Source: Eleginops maclovinus | Lineage: Eukaryota; Chordata; Actinopteri; Perciformes; Eleginopidae | DNA length: 64,000 nt | Reading direction: 5' to 3' | Assembly (NCBI RefSeq): GCF_036324505.1 | Contig: NC_086364.1 | Location: 18,545,648-18,609,647 of the forward strand | In this document: one piece after another, positions 8,311 through 33,782 of the stretch | Layout of the letters: each line of letters opens with the position of its first letter | How positions within the stretch are numbered: position 1 is the first letter of the stretch | Program-made: the position numbers and the translations under genes | The notes under the pieces: model-generated | Databases searched by the model: none | What the model saw: only the letters and a program-made list of their open reading frames with translations | Told to the model about the DNA's origin: nothing

Positions 8311-11300
8311 GCTAAGTCATTATCAAATATTTCCCTTGTTGATTTAGCCATTAAAAAAACTGACATTTAAGAAAAGTTGTGTAATGGGGGCGGGTTATTT
8401 TCTGCACTGTTTCTTTGCAAAGAGAAGTAATTTCCTTTTTTAAAATTAGGTTTCCAGGAACCGAGAACAGGTTATTGGAGGATTAAACAAACAAGATATA
8501 GCCTGGCATGTTATAAAAGTAATAAGCTTCAAAGGTTTCTTGTTGTGTTACCTTTGACCAGGCTGTGTTGACCATACAGATGTGAGACTAGAAATGATGT
8601 AACTCTCGGCCAGAACCCAAAAAAAAAAGATATTGCCCAAAACTATTCTGGTTCACTTTACATTTCGAGCAATACTCTGTTATTTATCTCTTTATTAAAA
8701 CCAACACCACTATATATATTTAGAAATATAAACATTTTTAATTATCTAATGTTATATACCGTAGCACAATGTATACATTTTATTTGCTTAACTTTTAATG
8801 TTAATATAAGTTTTTCTTTATTTTAACCACCGTGGGATGCGTTGGAAGACATTACGTCACCGTCAGCGCACTTCATAAAGCTTTCTGCCATCCAAAGGTT
8901 GTGGTTCATCAGAGTGTACTGATGAGTCTGATGGGTCAAAGGTTAAAGGTCAATCTGAGAGAAGTTGGTGGCTGCGGATGTTCAGAGGGTTAATCTGTTA
9001 AGGGTTAGTATCTCGAGTTCTTGAACATCCCCCTGCTGTTTGTATACAGTAAAACAGGTCATTTCTGCCCTTGGGTTGTATTGGTGTTTAACTATGCCTA
9101 CTAAATATAGACATCTTCTATTATCTAACCTACTCTGTCATTTCTTTAGCTAGCTTTTGTATTATTTCATGTTTTGAATAGAGTTATGTGATGTCATTTC
9201 AGTGCCATTATTTCTGTTAAGTCCATACTTTTGTTTTGAAGGCAGCTTGAGGCACTGGGTGATTCGGCTATTTATTGGAGGAGTGATTGGGCCCAGGAAA
9301 GGCATATGTTTTTTACCAGGTCAAGAGAGGATGTAAAAGCTGTAGTTCTTTGCACTGTTCGATTGTTAAAGGAGAAAAATGACAACATTCTTGCAAGGAC
9401 AATGGATCCCTGGGGGATTCACAACCTGGTGCCTCGGCAGGAGTTTGAGTTTGTTTTGTGCTTTGTTTGCTTTTGCCACTAGTGTAAAGTCTAATTCCCT
9501 ACACACTGCATGTGTCCACACTGTCGGCCTGTGGAGAGCTGCAGACAGACATGTGCCACCTCTGTGACACACGCTGCCACCAGACGTTTTCTTTTCACCT
9601 GCCAGTGTCCTGATACTATCAGACACTCCATTAATAGCTTCTCAGCCTTTTCACTGTACACTTTTGTCCAGCATTTGATTCTGATGTGTACTATCAGACT
9701 AACACAGTGAAGGCAGATGGGAATTGATTTATAGTATAGAGAAGAGGATAAACACAGTGTCTGCCCAGTCTGTGTCTCTCTGTCAGAGAGCTGTCAATCA
9801 CGCTCCCTGTAGTGACAATGCTTCGCTGATTGGCACTCCTTTACTGTGGGAGGGCTTTTTGGCAGTTGTTGCCGTGGCTACGCATCATGTTGATGATGGT
9901 GTAGAAGTGTATGCTGTGTTTTCACCATCCAAAATCTGTCCTGTTTCTCTCATTATGGAAATTCATACTGAAAGAAAGTCAATTTCTTTGACATGAGACA
10001 GGAAACAAGTGTGTGTGTGTGAGTGAGTGAGGGTAGCAGGTGGTGGGTGAGCTGACACGGGGCAAACATTTTGGAGAGGAGAAGGAGAGACAAAGATGGA
10101 TGGATGACACTGAAGAAATGGTGGAAAAGAGGAAACAAGTGAAGTTATGGATAGAAAACAGACAGGTGAGGTTTATGAGAGAGGAAAGGGGGAATTATAG
10201 CAGGATGTTGGAAAAATGGGAGCTTAAAGTCGGGACAAGACAAAAAGGGAAAAAGATGAAAGAGATTAATAAGAGAACCAGGACCGAGAGAGGAGATGAT
10301 GAAAGAGCCGAGCGGCAACAGAACAGACCGAGAACTGAAAAGGACAGAAATTGATCATTTGAATCCAATCTGTTCTGCGAGCCGTGTGTACTTTACCACG
10401 GTGCTCCGGTCCGACCGTTGAACAAAGTGTTCAGCCAATCTCATGTGCGAGTGATGAGCATACACCTCTGTGCTCCGACTCTTTATTGTCTTTGTAGTTG
10501 ACGGTTGCTGCAGTGAAGATGCAGCGGCTTCCTCGTCCTCAAAACATAGCTACTCTCTCCCCCCACCCTCCCCTTCCCGCTCTCCAAAAAAACTGCTGCT
10601 GAATAATGTGTGCTCTTTTCTTTGTTTCTCTTTCTCCTCCTTTGTCTCGTCCTGCTGCTTCAAACGTGCACAAGTCCTGAGTGCAAATGCACCAAGCACT
10701 TTTTTTCACTTTACTGCAGTATGAAATATGCATTTGCACTCACTCGCACTAAAGGGGTCTTTTTATTTGATTGTGAGACCACTTGTGGAAATAAATTGTC
10801 GGGGTGTTTCTCTTTCTCTCATCATTACTGTCAGTGTCTCAGCATTATGCATTGGCCAACCCCCAGGCTGTATTGATTTACGGGGCACGACTGTGTGTGT
10901 GTTTGTACGTGATGTTCTGCCGGTCAAAGGTTAGATCTGAAGGGGAGTAGAGATCAGTGGATTTACTCAGGTGATAAATGAGGGACGGAGGGACAGATAT
11001 TCATCAGGGGTAATTGGAAAATAAGCAGCCACAGCTTCATAGCGATGATAGACCTCAAACACACACACACACTTACACCTTTTAGGATCTTCAAGGCGTG
11101 ACAAATATCCCCCAAAACGGCGATAATGTATTTCTTTTTATAGTGGCTTAGCTGGGAGGGTGAAGTCGAACGGGGGTTCCTCAGGGAGCGTGCATCGGCC
11201 CCCGTCAGATTATCATCGGACCCTCGTTTCTTCCTTTATGTAACATCTTTACGATTGCTTAGTATTCAGATATGGTTTTAGGTCACTTAGCCCTGTTGCA

Positions 11301-11982
11301 TTAGCTGTTTAGTAGCTGCACTGCCGTTACTAATGAGCTTTTTTTGTTGTTGTTTGAGTGTGTGTTTGCTCTGCATGTGTGTCTTTGTGTTTCCGCTGTT
11401 CTCCCACAGTAGAGCTCCACATGAATAACACAGCAGCCCTCGTCTTGCCACTGATCACATTACTGTCTGATAGATGGTTGGAATGACAGGAAGTCACACA
11501 CACTAATAAAAAGAGAGAAAGAAAGCTAGACCATTTGTAATGGCCTACTTTGTATGGGCAGCTTTTTATCACACAGCAATATTCCGGAGGCAACACGAAA
11601 TTGCTCTCCCCATTCTGCATAAACACAGATGCACATTATTTCCCACAGCCGCACACGTACAGATACAGATGGTGATCAAACCAGCTAGTTATTGAGGGTT
11701 TACCTATGTTTGGAAGTGGTTTGGAGTGTATGCATGGATCCGCTCATGTATGAGGATGCACATCTGTGTGTGTGTGTGTGCAGTAGTATGAAAGAGTAAT
11801 GCAGAGATGGGATGAATAAATAAAAGATCCGGGAAACCCATCAGCATCCAGCACTACGTTGTCATGGCAATGCGGACAGCACTGCACATTGTGAGTGAGA
11901 AAGAGAGATCGAGATCACATCAATGTTTCAGCATGCATTTGTAACTTTGTTTCAGCACAGACCTCCTTTAATACTAACAATG
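8311..11982. other. No gene seen; noncoding DNA
   Basis: Host sequence flanking the hAT element. It contains AT-rich stretches, a purine-rich segment (about 10060-10360) and short TG/CA runs. No exon with plausible splice sites, RNA gene or recognisable repeat is supported. Confidence 0.5.
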
Positions 11983-12112
11983 AACGGCCATTTTTTGGAG
12001 GAGAGAACTTTTGGATTTTAGCTTTTGCAGACCGTTTACATGCAAACACAGTTATTTAACACACTACAGGAAAGAGAAAACCCCCCAAAAAGTATAATAG
12101 GGCCCCTTTTAA
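11983..12112 (-). repeat. TTAA MITE-like family, partial copy, reverse orientation
   Basis: Ends in GGGCCCCTTTTAA with TTAA at 12109-12112. Internal words (TTTTGCAGACC, TTTACATGCA, ACACACTACAGGAAA, CCCCCCAAAAAG) match the reverse complement of the left half of the copy at 32229 and the fragment at 33637. Confidence 0.65.
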
Positions 12113-12453
12113 GTGGAGTGATTTGGGTGCATTTCGATGGGGTCATTTGTACACTAATTCATTTTTGTAACACTATACAATTATGTTATGCTTTTAATAT
12201 TAAATACATGACACAACGTGCAGTTCTAAGGCTGCATCTTGTGCCAAATGTGTGGCTCCGCACTGTTTTTGTGTGTGTGTGAGGTGCTTTTACAGCAGTA
12301 GTGTACAATGGATATAGCGTGATACTGCATCTCCGTGGAGACTTAAAATCTGCAACCTCTCCTCTCTGTTTCTCTTTCTCTCTCTACTCTGTAGCACGTG
12401 TCTCTGCTTTGTCTACAAAGTGGGCCTGTATGCACTACTGTAAGTGTGTGTGT

Positions 12454-12491
<38 letters not shown>

Positions 12492-14135
12492 CAGCGTGCA
12501 TTGGTGTGTGGAAGTGAAGTGTGGAGAAAAAGAATTCACAGCAGCCTAGTTTTACGATGATTGGAGGTTGTTGGTGAAGGAAAGTGCCGGTTAAATTTAA
12601 AGTGGATGTTCGGAGTATATTGAAAGCAGCCTCATATTTATGGTAACATTTGAGTGTGTGTGTGTGTGTGTGTCTGTGTTAGAGAGTAGGCAAAGGTAGA
12701 GGCAGAAGTCTAGGACAGTGGGATTCTCTCGTCGAAAGAGCCTTACTAGAAACTCTACCTGGTTACTAGGCAACAGAATAGCACCGCTGCACATTAGAGA
12801 ATTGGGGAGGGGGTTGGCTTAGATGTGTGTGAGTGTCCATGTGCTGAGTCAATAACTCTTATTATTTATGAGTATCATATATAGAGAGCACGTGTGCGTA
12901 GGGGAAGCAAGGGGTAAATTAGAGTGTGTTTCAGTGTGAGTGTGTGTACCATAGAGACTGCAGGTGCGTGTGTTTTAAATGTCATACACGGAAGGTAACG
13001 TGTAAAAGGGTTTAGCAGCTAAAAAGGCAATAAGATGTTTATTGCATCACAGAGCAGTGGCTTTCTAATCGGGTCGTTTTGAAAGGCTGCGGCTGAACTG
13101 AAGAGGGAGGGCTAAGTTTGTGTAGCGGCGATGCTCTGTCCTGGACTGCTGCTCGCATCGGATTTTTTTTGGTGACTTCCTATGCGTCTGAGTGCGTAAC
13201 TCACACCGAATTTAAACTGACAGAAGATGTCACATCTGCTTGTTTGGACGCTCGACTAAATCTTAGCAAAGACATGTCAAGTTGTCAATTTCTTTTACTC
13301 TGGTCTTATAAAACATGTCACACTGCAGGGACACTGTGCTGCTTTAGAGCTGCAGTTTAAACAGAGTCGCACAGGGAGAGAGTTCATGAGGGTACAATAT
13401 TAAAATGTAAAAAGTTATAATCCCTCTTTCAGTCGCCGCTTCAGTTAGGCCATTATAGCTGACTGGCTTCAGTGTCAAAGCTCTACACACTGACCCGGAT
13501 ATTAGTAAAACTGTCAAAATGGGGAATCATACTGCTGATGTAAGAGAGCGGGCCTTAAAAAATATTCAGGAGGGAACTGGTGTGAAGGCAAGGCATTTCT
13601 AAAGGATTTTCTCTTAATTGATTTTTGACTTCATCATCATTTTGTGTCAACACTGACATTTTTCTATCTGTAAAATATGGATCATTGCATTGTGGGATTG
13701 TTGGCATTTATTAAATAGACTTTACTGGTGTCCATTCCGTTGTTTCATTTAATTGTTTAGTCCCTTAATGCATATACGTTGACACAAAGCGAGCAGGAAG
13801 AGATTCCAGACACAGCCCTTGTCTCGTACTTTAAGTGTAACTGAGTGCAGGGTTTTCTCGGTTAAAATGTTTAACTTCCTATTAAAACAATAAAATAGCT
13901 GCATGTGAATGATTTTAAGTACACATCTGCTCCAAGACTAATCCTTGCTGTGATGCTTTCAGTGAAGCACTGACGGTAAAGAGCTACAGTTAATTCAAAG
14001 GCAAATGTGGAATCTGTTTTAAACCAGGAAGTAGATGGTGAGATTAAACCAAATAAATGACGTGCTCTCCCTGTGAAAGATTTATTGTTTTCTTGATTGA
14101 ACTTTGCATTGTTTATCTATCTCATAAAGGTTATG
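12113..14135. other. No gene seen; noncoding with a (GA)n run
   Basis: Contains a (AG)n run at 12455-12487 and a short (TG)n at about 12655-12673. Otherwise unique-looking noncoding sequence with no supported exon. Confidence 0.45.
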
Positions 14136-14143
14136 CACACACA

Positions 14144-14189
<46 letters not shown>

Positions 14190-14293
14190 CAATAGGTTAC
14201 TGAAGACGGATTAATCTTCCTCAGACAGCGCAAATGATCATTAATTATCTCTTAGAGGCGGCAGCCTTATCAAAAACTGTTATTGTTTGCTGC

Positions 14294-14329
<36 letters not shown>

Positions 14330-14455
14330 TGTGTGTACGACACTGCTGTTTAATGTCCATTAGTCTGTAATGAAGGAACGCTGCTCTCGCTGGTCCTCTG
14401 TCTGCCTTCTAATGGACCTCTATTATCACAGTTCAAAACATAAATGGAAACAACA

Positions 14456-14526
<71 letters not shown>
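14136..14526. repeat. Cluster of opposed CA, TG and CA microsatellites
   Basis: Three dinucleotide arrays: CA at 14136-14187 (one interruption), TG at 14295-14336, CA at 14457-14526. Neighbouring arrays are complementary in orientation and separated by about 110-120 bp. Predicted proteins of this region are pure His-Thr or Cys-Val runs and are artefacts. Confidence 0.9.
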
Positions 14527-18189
<3,663 letters not shown>

Positions 18190-18267
18190 TAGAGAATGTG
18201 TGTGTATATGCTTACAAGCTTTCAATGTTTTTTCTGAATGATTACTATCAGGTGAAGTAGCTCCTAA

Positions 18268-18293
<26 letters not shown>

Positions 18294-18298
<5 letters not shown>

Positions 18299-19229
18299 CT
18301 CTCTCTCACTTATCAGAGTGTTACTGTTAAGAATCCACCCAACTTCCTGTGTTATACCAGAGAGAGAAAGAGGGAGGTGAAGCGACAAGAAAGCATAAAG
18401 CATTTGAGAGTGGGAGAAAAATCCGGCCATAAAGATATCAGCAGGGAGAAGAGGGGAGGGAAAAAAATGCACAATATGAATGTTGCTTTAAACAAAGCCG
18501 TGTGCAGTGAGCGGTGATATAACTTCAGCATGCTGGGGATTTTGTGCTAGTAGAAAATGACCTCCACCTCAAAATGTTTTGTTCAAGCGCGTGATACTAA
18601 CCCATTGAGATGGATAAAACAATGTTAGCTGTGGGAGGAGGGATGTGGCATTAACAGCCCAGCGTGGATAGCTGCTAATTTTACACTCATCCTAGCCCAC
18701 CTAGCTTCGTGTCTGTACTTATTTGAAGTATACACTTATCTGAAGAGGACGCTGTCATCCAGGGCTCGGATTGGAAATAGGAATGGTTGGATTGAGACAA
18801 ATGCATACTGGGACAGAAAGTACTTTGACAGAGAGACTACCGTGAAAATGTGGTTAGTGACTATGGAAACATGGTCCTTTTATAGCATTATATCATTTCC
18901 ACTGATCCATTGCTCATAGGCAACTTAAATAGCTTAGTATGCACTTGACATACCATACTCATACGTCAAAGATAGAGTAGTTGCTTTGGGTTAAAATATA
19001 GATCATACTTAACAATATCAACGCTGCTGAGTTAAAGGTTCATGTATCTTTATCATCCTCATTTCAAGTCAAACTCAATTCAATTATAGACAATGGGCTT
19101 TTTTTGTGAACTAAGCACTATATTTGCATTTGAGAACATTGTGGTTCTTTCATAAACATAATCAGGAAACTGGACTATTGTTCTTTAAACTCCCTCTCTA
19201 TTGAGTGCCGTACCGTATTTAGGTCCCTT
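18294..19229. other. No gene seen; noncoding
   Basis: Includes a purine-rich segment (about 18360-18470). No exon or recognised repeat. Confidence 0.45.
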
Positions 19230-19850
19230 CACTTTAGTTCAGATTGAAATATCTCAACAACCATTGAATAGAGTGTTGTGAAACTTTAAACATCATTTAT
19301 AATAAATCATAAACTACCCTATCTTGGAAGTGGTGTGTGTGACTATATTTGACCAAAACTGATCTCTGAATTTATAAGATGTTGCGGTAGAGTGGGAAGT
19401 TTTTTGTTTTGAATTACATTTGTTACACACATTCATGTCCTCCACAAAAGGATTGTAATGATTGTGTCCGCAGCCCTTTGACCTTCATCTAAAAGTATCC
19501 TAACACTTCAATCCTATATCAGGTCAAAATTGTAATTCTCCAATACTTAACTTACAAGTATGACTTATTACCGGCAAAACTAATTACAACCAAACGAGCT
19601 AACCATCAATTGTTAGCATGCTAACACTCCACACTTGGTTGTGAAGCTGTTAAACATTATACTTGATAAATATCAGCATATTTGATAAGTCAGTGGGGTT
19701 ATTTTAGCATGCTTACATTATAATTTAGCTCTAACACACGACTCTATTTCAACATTATCACTGAAAAATGTCAGCATATGCACTTTGTCATTGTCTGTAT
19801 GTTAGCATGCTAATATTAGCATCAGCACACACAGCCTCAGCTGGTAGACG
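19230..19850 (+). repeat. Dispersed teleost repeat with GTTAGCATGCTAAC palindromes
   Basis: The order of words fits a very common, unnamed-to-me fish interspersed repeat: CTCAACAACCATTGAATAGA, then CATTCATGTCC, TTTGACCTTCATCTA, CAGGTCAAAATTGTAATT, TTAGCATGCTAACAC, TAAACATTATACTTG, ATCAGCATATTT and TGTTAGCATGCTAATATTAG. It is clearly degenerate. Recognition is from memory of the pattern, not from a search. Confidence 0.55.
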
Positions 19851-21909
19851 GTTTTGTGTTGTTCTCTCATCATCCATCCTGAAGCCAAAGAGCCATCAAA
19901 TGTGTCTTTGAAATATTAATTAGAGTATCTTCAACAAATCTTCACTGGGAAGACTTTTAAAAAGACCCCCAGTGGCAAAGTGCGCTTGTAAATGATGCAA
20001 TAGTAGAACAGAGTCATGTGCCCTCTTAAAGAAACCTCCATGACTTCACTTCAAGTAAAAATAGGACGTTAAAGACATTTTTGTTTTAATCTAGATGTTT
20101 GAGTGATACATTCTTGTGGGCACTAATTCTGGTTCTAAATGGAATAACATGCTCCTTTTAATAAACACAGCTAGTAAGAGGAGATGATGCACCGTTGATA
20201 AGTATGGTTTAGGAAACAAGAAAGGAAAGAGGAAGAAGAGGAAAACACTTTACAGGACTTCAGAGTAAACAGCATATTCTCGTAGAAAGACGAAGATGGG
20301 AGAATAAAGAAATAAGTGCCAAACAGAGAATAGAAGGGAATCGGTTTTAACAAAAAAGAGTCGAGAAAAAGAAAGAATAATGAGTGAGAGATTGGTTTCC
20401 TGCAGGAGATATTGACTGCAGTAAAACACAAAGCCAATAGATGTTTCACTTGGAGGCTTTAACAGCATACAGCTATAAGATTTTCTATATTATAACAGTT
20501 TCTTTTGTGTGTGTGTGTCTCAGCTGTGAACGTTAAACGAATTTCTTGCATCAGCTGCGTTAACTCCTGGGGGGATCTGGATGCCTTTTTCTTTTCTTTT
20601 CTATAGGTGTAGAAAATTATTTAATGTTAGGTGTGTGTGTGGTGTGTGTGTGTGTGTGTGTGTGTGGTTGCTAAGGTGATTTACAAAGCCGCTAGAAATG
20701 TGCAGCTCCTTTCCCTTGGTTTGATCAGCTGGCTGTCATTTGAATTGGAGAAAATAATGACAGGGTCACAGACAGTTACTCCTAGATTGCTCATTGTTTA
20801 CATTTGTTACAGAAACATAAAAATGCCTGCAGCTAACCTAATACAGTCACAGAAAACACACAGAGGTGAACGTGAAGTCCGGGGACAGGCCACGCTGGGA
20901 CTAAAACAAAAACGAGGAGGATGCGAGGAACAGTAAAAATCTCCAGATGGCTTAAACCTAAAAGCTCTTCCGGATGAAGAATTTTAATGAGTAGCAGAAT
21001 ATAAAAACAACTCGGACCCCAGAGTGGGTCACACAGGAGAAGATTAAGTTAAAGTCAAATAAAGTCCCAGATTTTTAGGCCTTTGTTTCTAGAAGACTGC
21101 ATTCCAGGAATCAAGCCATTTCTTATAACACCATCTGTTTTTGTATCTTTAGAAATGTTTATGATTACACAAAAACTTCAGTAGCAACAGATGCTCAGCA
21201 GGGCGAGACATTAGTGCCTGCATTATCATTCTGTCATTTTTGCCAATTGACGACCATCACTGTTTCTGATTTCATCCATTTGCTTGTTTGTGGTTAGCGT
21301 TCAGTTGCATCCACCTGTGGGTTATACAATAAGATGGTGCTGGAATGATTCATGCATGTCACATAGAAATTGACATGTCATGTGATTGCATTGCATTCTG
21401 GTCTCTTGAGGCTACTGTCAGTTCCTATCTGCTTCTTTTGAAGTGGCTTTCTGTATGTTGAGTCACCGGGTGGCATCAAAGCTACGAAAGCCAAGAAAGA
21501 AACTTCAGCAACTGGATCAGCCTCAGATTATTCAAACCCAGAGGAAGTTATTTTAAATTCTAGTAAGGAGCAATGTTTCTAAAAACAACCAGTAACACAC
21601 ACAAATATATTTCAGAAATAGCGCACATTTAGTATGGTGCAATATTTCAGTTTGAAGGAGTGATGCAGCAGTCAAAATTAGTGTGTGTGTGTGTGTGTGT
21701 CATCAATCACACATGGCCGCCCTGCAGGTCTGTATTTCTGTAAATGCATCCGAGCACCAATCCTGTGGTTTGTATGTGCGTGCGCGTGTGTGTTGTGTGT
21801 GTGTGTGTGTTACAGAGAGGGAGCGTTGCTGATGAGGTTAATGGAATGGCATGCTTCTTGCAGCTCCTCTCATTAGGAGTAATGGAGGGCAACTGTTAAG
21901 TGACTTCTG

Positions 21910-21942
<33 letters not shown>

Positions 21943-22808
21943 ACAGGAGAGAGGAAGTTGGCAGGGTTTGCATTGGATGACATTTGATTCGAGGAAGATA
22001 AAATATATTTTGGTTATGAATACTGGGGAGAATATGTGATAGACAAGAACGGTTTAGACCAAGCCAATATTTCTCGCCTTTAAATCTGTCAGTTTGAGCT
22101 GGAATTCTCTCAATACAGGTCGTATATCTGGCACTCTTTTCTGCTATCCCTGCACAACTACTGCTATATTATCTTGGCTGACAACTGGGCTTTTAATAAG
22201 AATTGAATTCTGTCCAGTCAATAGCATCCGTCTTTGCAATAATGGCCATGATATACTCTGTGTGACTGCATATTCTGAAACCAATTCCTGCAATTGTTTC
22301 TCTTTAACAAGGACTGATAGTGCACTTCTTTAATTTGAGTCGACAGAAAGGCTTTCGGTCTGTAGACTCTGAGGTTTGGCCAAGAGTTTCAGTATCTTTG
22401 AGGTTGTTATGGCTTTTTCACTGATTTTACGAAGGGGGAATCGAATAAAAATCCAAACTGGATTCTTTTGGCAGCTTAAATCTTTCCTTTTCTTTATGAG
22501 GTTCAGCCTTAGAATCCCTCAAAAAGTAGAGTATGTAGCATAAAATGACTGTTATAGTGTTGCAATGTCATCCAATTTACAGTACTCTATATCACAGTTA
22601 ATGTGATGTTTTAATGGAGCGCAGTCTTCATACTGGATTGTATTACCATATAACAATTACATAGAGTGTTAACAATAAGTGCGGAAAGATGTGTTTACTG
22701 ATACATATCATAAAGTTGTATTTTCATAGTTATTATATTGCAAATTGAAACAGTTTTCAATTGAATGACAGCCATTTACATACAGTAATTGCAATGAATT
22801 TCTCAATA
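19851..22808. other. No gene seen; noncoding with short TG/CA arrays
   Basis: Small dinucleotide arrays at 20631-20667 (TG), 21681-21700 (TG), about 21784-21810 (TG) and 21911-21938 (CA). No exon supported. Confidence 0.45.
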
Positions 22809-22935
22809 GTTCAGAGCAGACTGGACTGTGGTTTCAGACAGAGGGTGAAAAGAGGTGCAGCACAAGGAGACATGTCACAGAAGAGGCACAAAATACTAAT
22901 CACCTGACAATGAGCATAATATGTCCTCTTTAAGT
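22809..22935 (+). repeat. TTAA MITE-like family, right-half fragment
   Basis: Shares CAGAGCAGACTGG, GGTTTCAGACAGAGGGTGA, AGGAGACATGTCACAGAAGA and the terminal ATGTCCTCTTTAA with the copies at 32229 and 38065. TTAA ends it. Confidence 0.65.
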
Positions 22936-28296
<5,361 letters not shown>

Positions 28297-28560
28297 TTGG
28301 TTGTATATAGGGTGCGAGGGAGTGATGTCATCTTTGAACCAGAAGGTTGTGGGTTCGATCCCAGCCCGTGCAGTCACCATGTCGATGCATCCTTGGGCAA
28401 GATACTTAACCCCGATGGACCAACGGTGTGTGAATGTTAACTTCCCTAGATCAAGTGGTACTGCTCTGCGTGAATGAGGTGTGAACGGGTGAATGACTTC
28501 TAGTATGTAAAGCGCTTCGAGGGGTCGTAAAGACCTGATATAAGTACAGTCCATTTACAA
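28297..28560 (+). repeat. tRNA-derived SINE
   Basis: A tRNA-like head carries a near-perfect pol III B box (GGTTCGATCCC, 28352-28362). The body includes GGGCAAGATACTTAACCCC. The 3' tail GTAAAGCGCTTCGAGGGGTC, then TATAAGTACAGTCCATTTACA, is the standard teleost SINE tail shared with a LINE partner. An overlapping minus-strand frame (about 99 codons) is not a gene. Confidence 0.85.
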
Positions 28561-31228
<2,668 letters not shown>

Positions 31229-31230
<2 letters not shown>

Positions 31231-32228
31231 CATGAGAAACACATGCAGTGTGAGGCCTTCTTAAATACACATTGAGCAACACTCAGAGATCCTAATCTGC
31301 TTTTTAGGCTTTTCCTCTGTAGTGTGTTATTCAGGTATTTGCTTTCCTATTTTCTTGGTGACTGACTGTAAATATAACTTGCATTTATGTTCATTTGAAT
31401 CTGAAATATATTTCTCCTTCATGTTCATTGTTTCTATCCATGTGAGCTCTGTTTCCATGGCAATTGTCACTAGGCTTACAGTTTGTCAATATTTTTGTGA
31501 TATGATGATAATATGAACTCTATCAGAGGTTACTGAATAACACACGAGCGCTTTTTGTAAATGCTGCCCGTGCATCGTATTTACACTGGTTAATATTAAC
31601 CCCTGTGCCTCCTGTGAGCGTCCCTTGTTGCCATGGCTACAGTAAATACAGTTTTAGTGTTGTTTACTCACCACAGTGGGCGAGTGAGCAATAAGCGATG
31701 GCTAGATATGAAGTAATTTCTTTTCCCTGACCATGGGAAATGTTGCGTCATTGTCTATAGGCATATTTTTAGAGTAGCTGATCCCCCTTTTGATTGCAGT
31801 CAGGCTTTTACTGCTTGGTAAAAAGTAAATATCTCCAACAGCAACCGTCACTTACCGCTCAAGCATCCAAATTAAGTTCCTGCGAATGCAATCAAAACGA
31901 TAAGGGTGATTATGTCAGATATTGTGCTCTTGAAGGTTTAGCCACATTAAGACGGCAACTTTAGGATTAAATGGAAATCAGATGTGTCTAAATGTTGTAG
32001 TGGCCTTTAAGGGGCTTTAATTAAAGAGCAATATATAAAAGAAGTCCTGCTAAATTTAGAGTGTTTTTTTATATAAAGCTTTGGCAGTAGAAATAAGCTT
32101 GATTATGCCATATTGTTTTGGGCTTTTTCAAAAGCCCATTCAATTGCATGAAAATGAAATGTAGCTGCATTGTTTTATTGTCACCCTTTATAAGAGGATC
32201 ACTGCAGCAAGCCTTTGTTTTGTGAAAC
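31229..32228. other. No gene seen; noncoding
   Basis: No exon, RNA gene or repeat supported. Confidence 0.45.
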
Positions 32229-32595
32229 TTAAAGGGGCCCTATTATGCATTTTGGGGGTTCTTCTTCCCTCTACTGTGTTATATATCGGGGGTTTTTCTG
32301 CATGTAAACAGTCTGTAAAGGCTAAAAGTTTCCTCCTGAAACGCTTTCATTGTGACATCACTTCCTTCTATCGGCTAGCGCTCCAACACATTGTACCTCA
32401 TAGGTAAGTGATGGGACATCCCCAAGCCGTTGACCAATCACAATAGAGCGGGTAATCTAACCAATCAGAGCAGACCGGGCTCTGGTTTCAGACGGGGTGA
32501 ATGCTTTTGGGATATTAAAGCATGTAAACATTTCACAGTATAGACACACAATACAAGTATGAAACCTGACAATTAGCATAGTATATTCTCTTTAA
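32229..32595 (+). repeat. TTAA-flanked MITE-like element, complete copy
   Basis: Flanked by TTAA at 32229-32232 and 32592-32595. Starts TTAAAGGGGCCCTATTATG and ends ATATTCTCTTTAA, giving degenerate inverted ends. The internal segment ACCAATCACAATAGAGC, CCAATCAGAGC and GGTTTCAGAC is shared with other copies here. TTAA duplication is typical of piggyBac and Kolobok derivatives. No coding capacity. Confidence 0.7.
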
Positions 32596-33636
32596 GCTGT
32601 AGTAAAATACATGTGTTCGAGCAGAGACAAAGCGATTAAGACATTATCTTCTATGTTCACTTTTGCTGTTGTGTTCATGCTCCGAGGAGAGTTTATGTGC
32701 GTGCATGAAGCTCCACCTTTTGTTCCGTGAAATCCCACAACAGCTAGTCTCCCGTGTGTCCCGCTGTCTCAGCTAATAATAAAACACAGTGAGTTATGTT
32801 GCCTGCTCTCCTGTGGCAGCACTGGAAAAAGGTGGAGACCTTTGACCAGGTGTGTGTTCAGCCATGGGGGGCTCTGCATCTGCTTCCCTGTTAAACACGG
32901 TTTAATGTTAGAGGGCACACAGACGGGTTACAGGAGGGCACAGCCAGTGCACACACACTCACTATCAATAAAACATTACATTTATAAGGATAATCCAACT
33001 TGTATCAACTTTTCCATTTTCTTTTCTGGAAAGTGCAGGGAATATATGAATAGATTAAATGCGTTCACTTTCAAAATGCTGATTTGTGTTAATTTTCTGT
33101 ATTTCAGTAGGTATTAAATCATTTACATTTAAAATACTCTCTTTTGAAATGCACACTATGAAAAGTAGAAACCTTCATATTTTTCTGGTGAGCTCTTTCA
33201 AGTGGACAACTTTACTTTCCGTTTTCTCTTCTTGCAATGACAATGAGTCACACCACTGCCCACGTGGACATAGCTGCTCTCATTTGCAGGGCTGCTCTTT
33301 CTTTTGCTGAAAGGATGATTAGATTTGCATTTGAGGCATGCGAAGAAATGGTGACAGATACCAGCAAATAACCTTCCTCTTTTCCATTTGTTCAATTATT
33401 TACTTTTAATTGCTTCGATTTTTTTAGTCTCATTTCATTTCATTCGCCCTCTGTCTGAAACTAGAGCCCAGTCTGCTCTGATTGGCCAGCTGGAGGGCTC
33501 TGTTGTGATTTGTCAGCCTCTTGGGGATGTCCTGCCCCTTAGCCTATCCGGTAACAATGTGTTGGAGTGCTAGACAATATCATTTTGAATATTACATAGT
33601 GATGTCATTGTGTTGAAGTAAACAAAGAAGTCCAAT
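32596..33636. other. No gene seen; noncoding
   Basis: No supported feature. Confidence 0.4.
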
Positions 33637-33782
33637 TGAGGCATTTCAGGGAGAGAGAAACTCTCTTTGGAGGGAACTTTGAGATTTTAGCCTTTGCAGC
33701 CCATTTGCATGCACACAAACCTATATTACACACAAAAGGAAAGGGAAACCCCCCAACAAGCATAGAAGGGCCTCTGGTAACT
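33637..33782 (-). repeat. TTAA MITE-like family, fragment, reverse orientation
   Basis: Shares TTTGGAGGGAACTTTGAGATT, TTTGCAGCCCATTTGCATGCA, ACACACAAAAGGAAAGGGAAA and CATAGAAGGGCC with the reverse complement of the family's left half (compare 11983-12112). Confidence 0.55.

Noticed and set aside
10040..10354. 104-codon Lys/Glu/Arg-rich frame
   Set aside because: Produced by purine-rich DNA; no homology pattern recognised.
28297..28370. Possible functional tRNA gene
   Set aside because: B box is good but no intact cloverleaf or anticodon arm; it is the head of a SINE.
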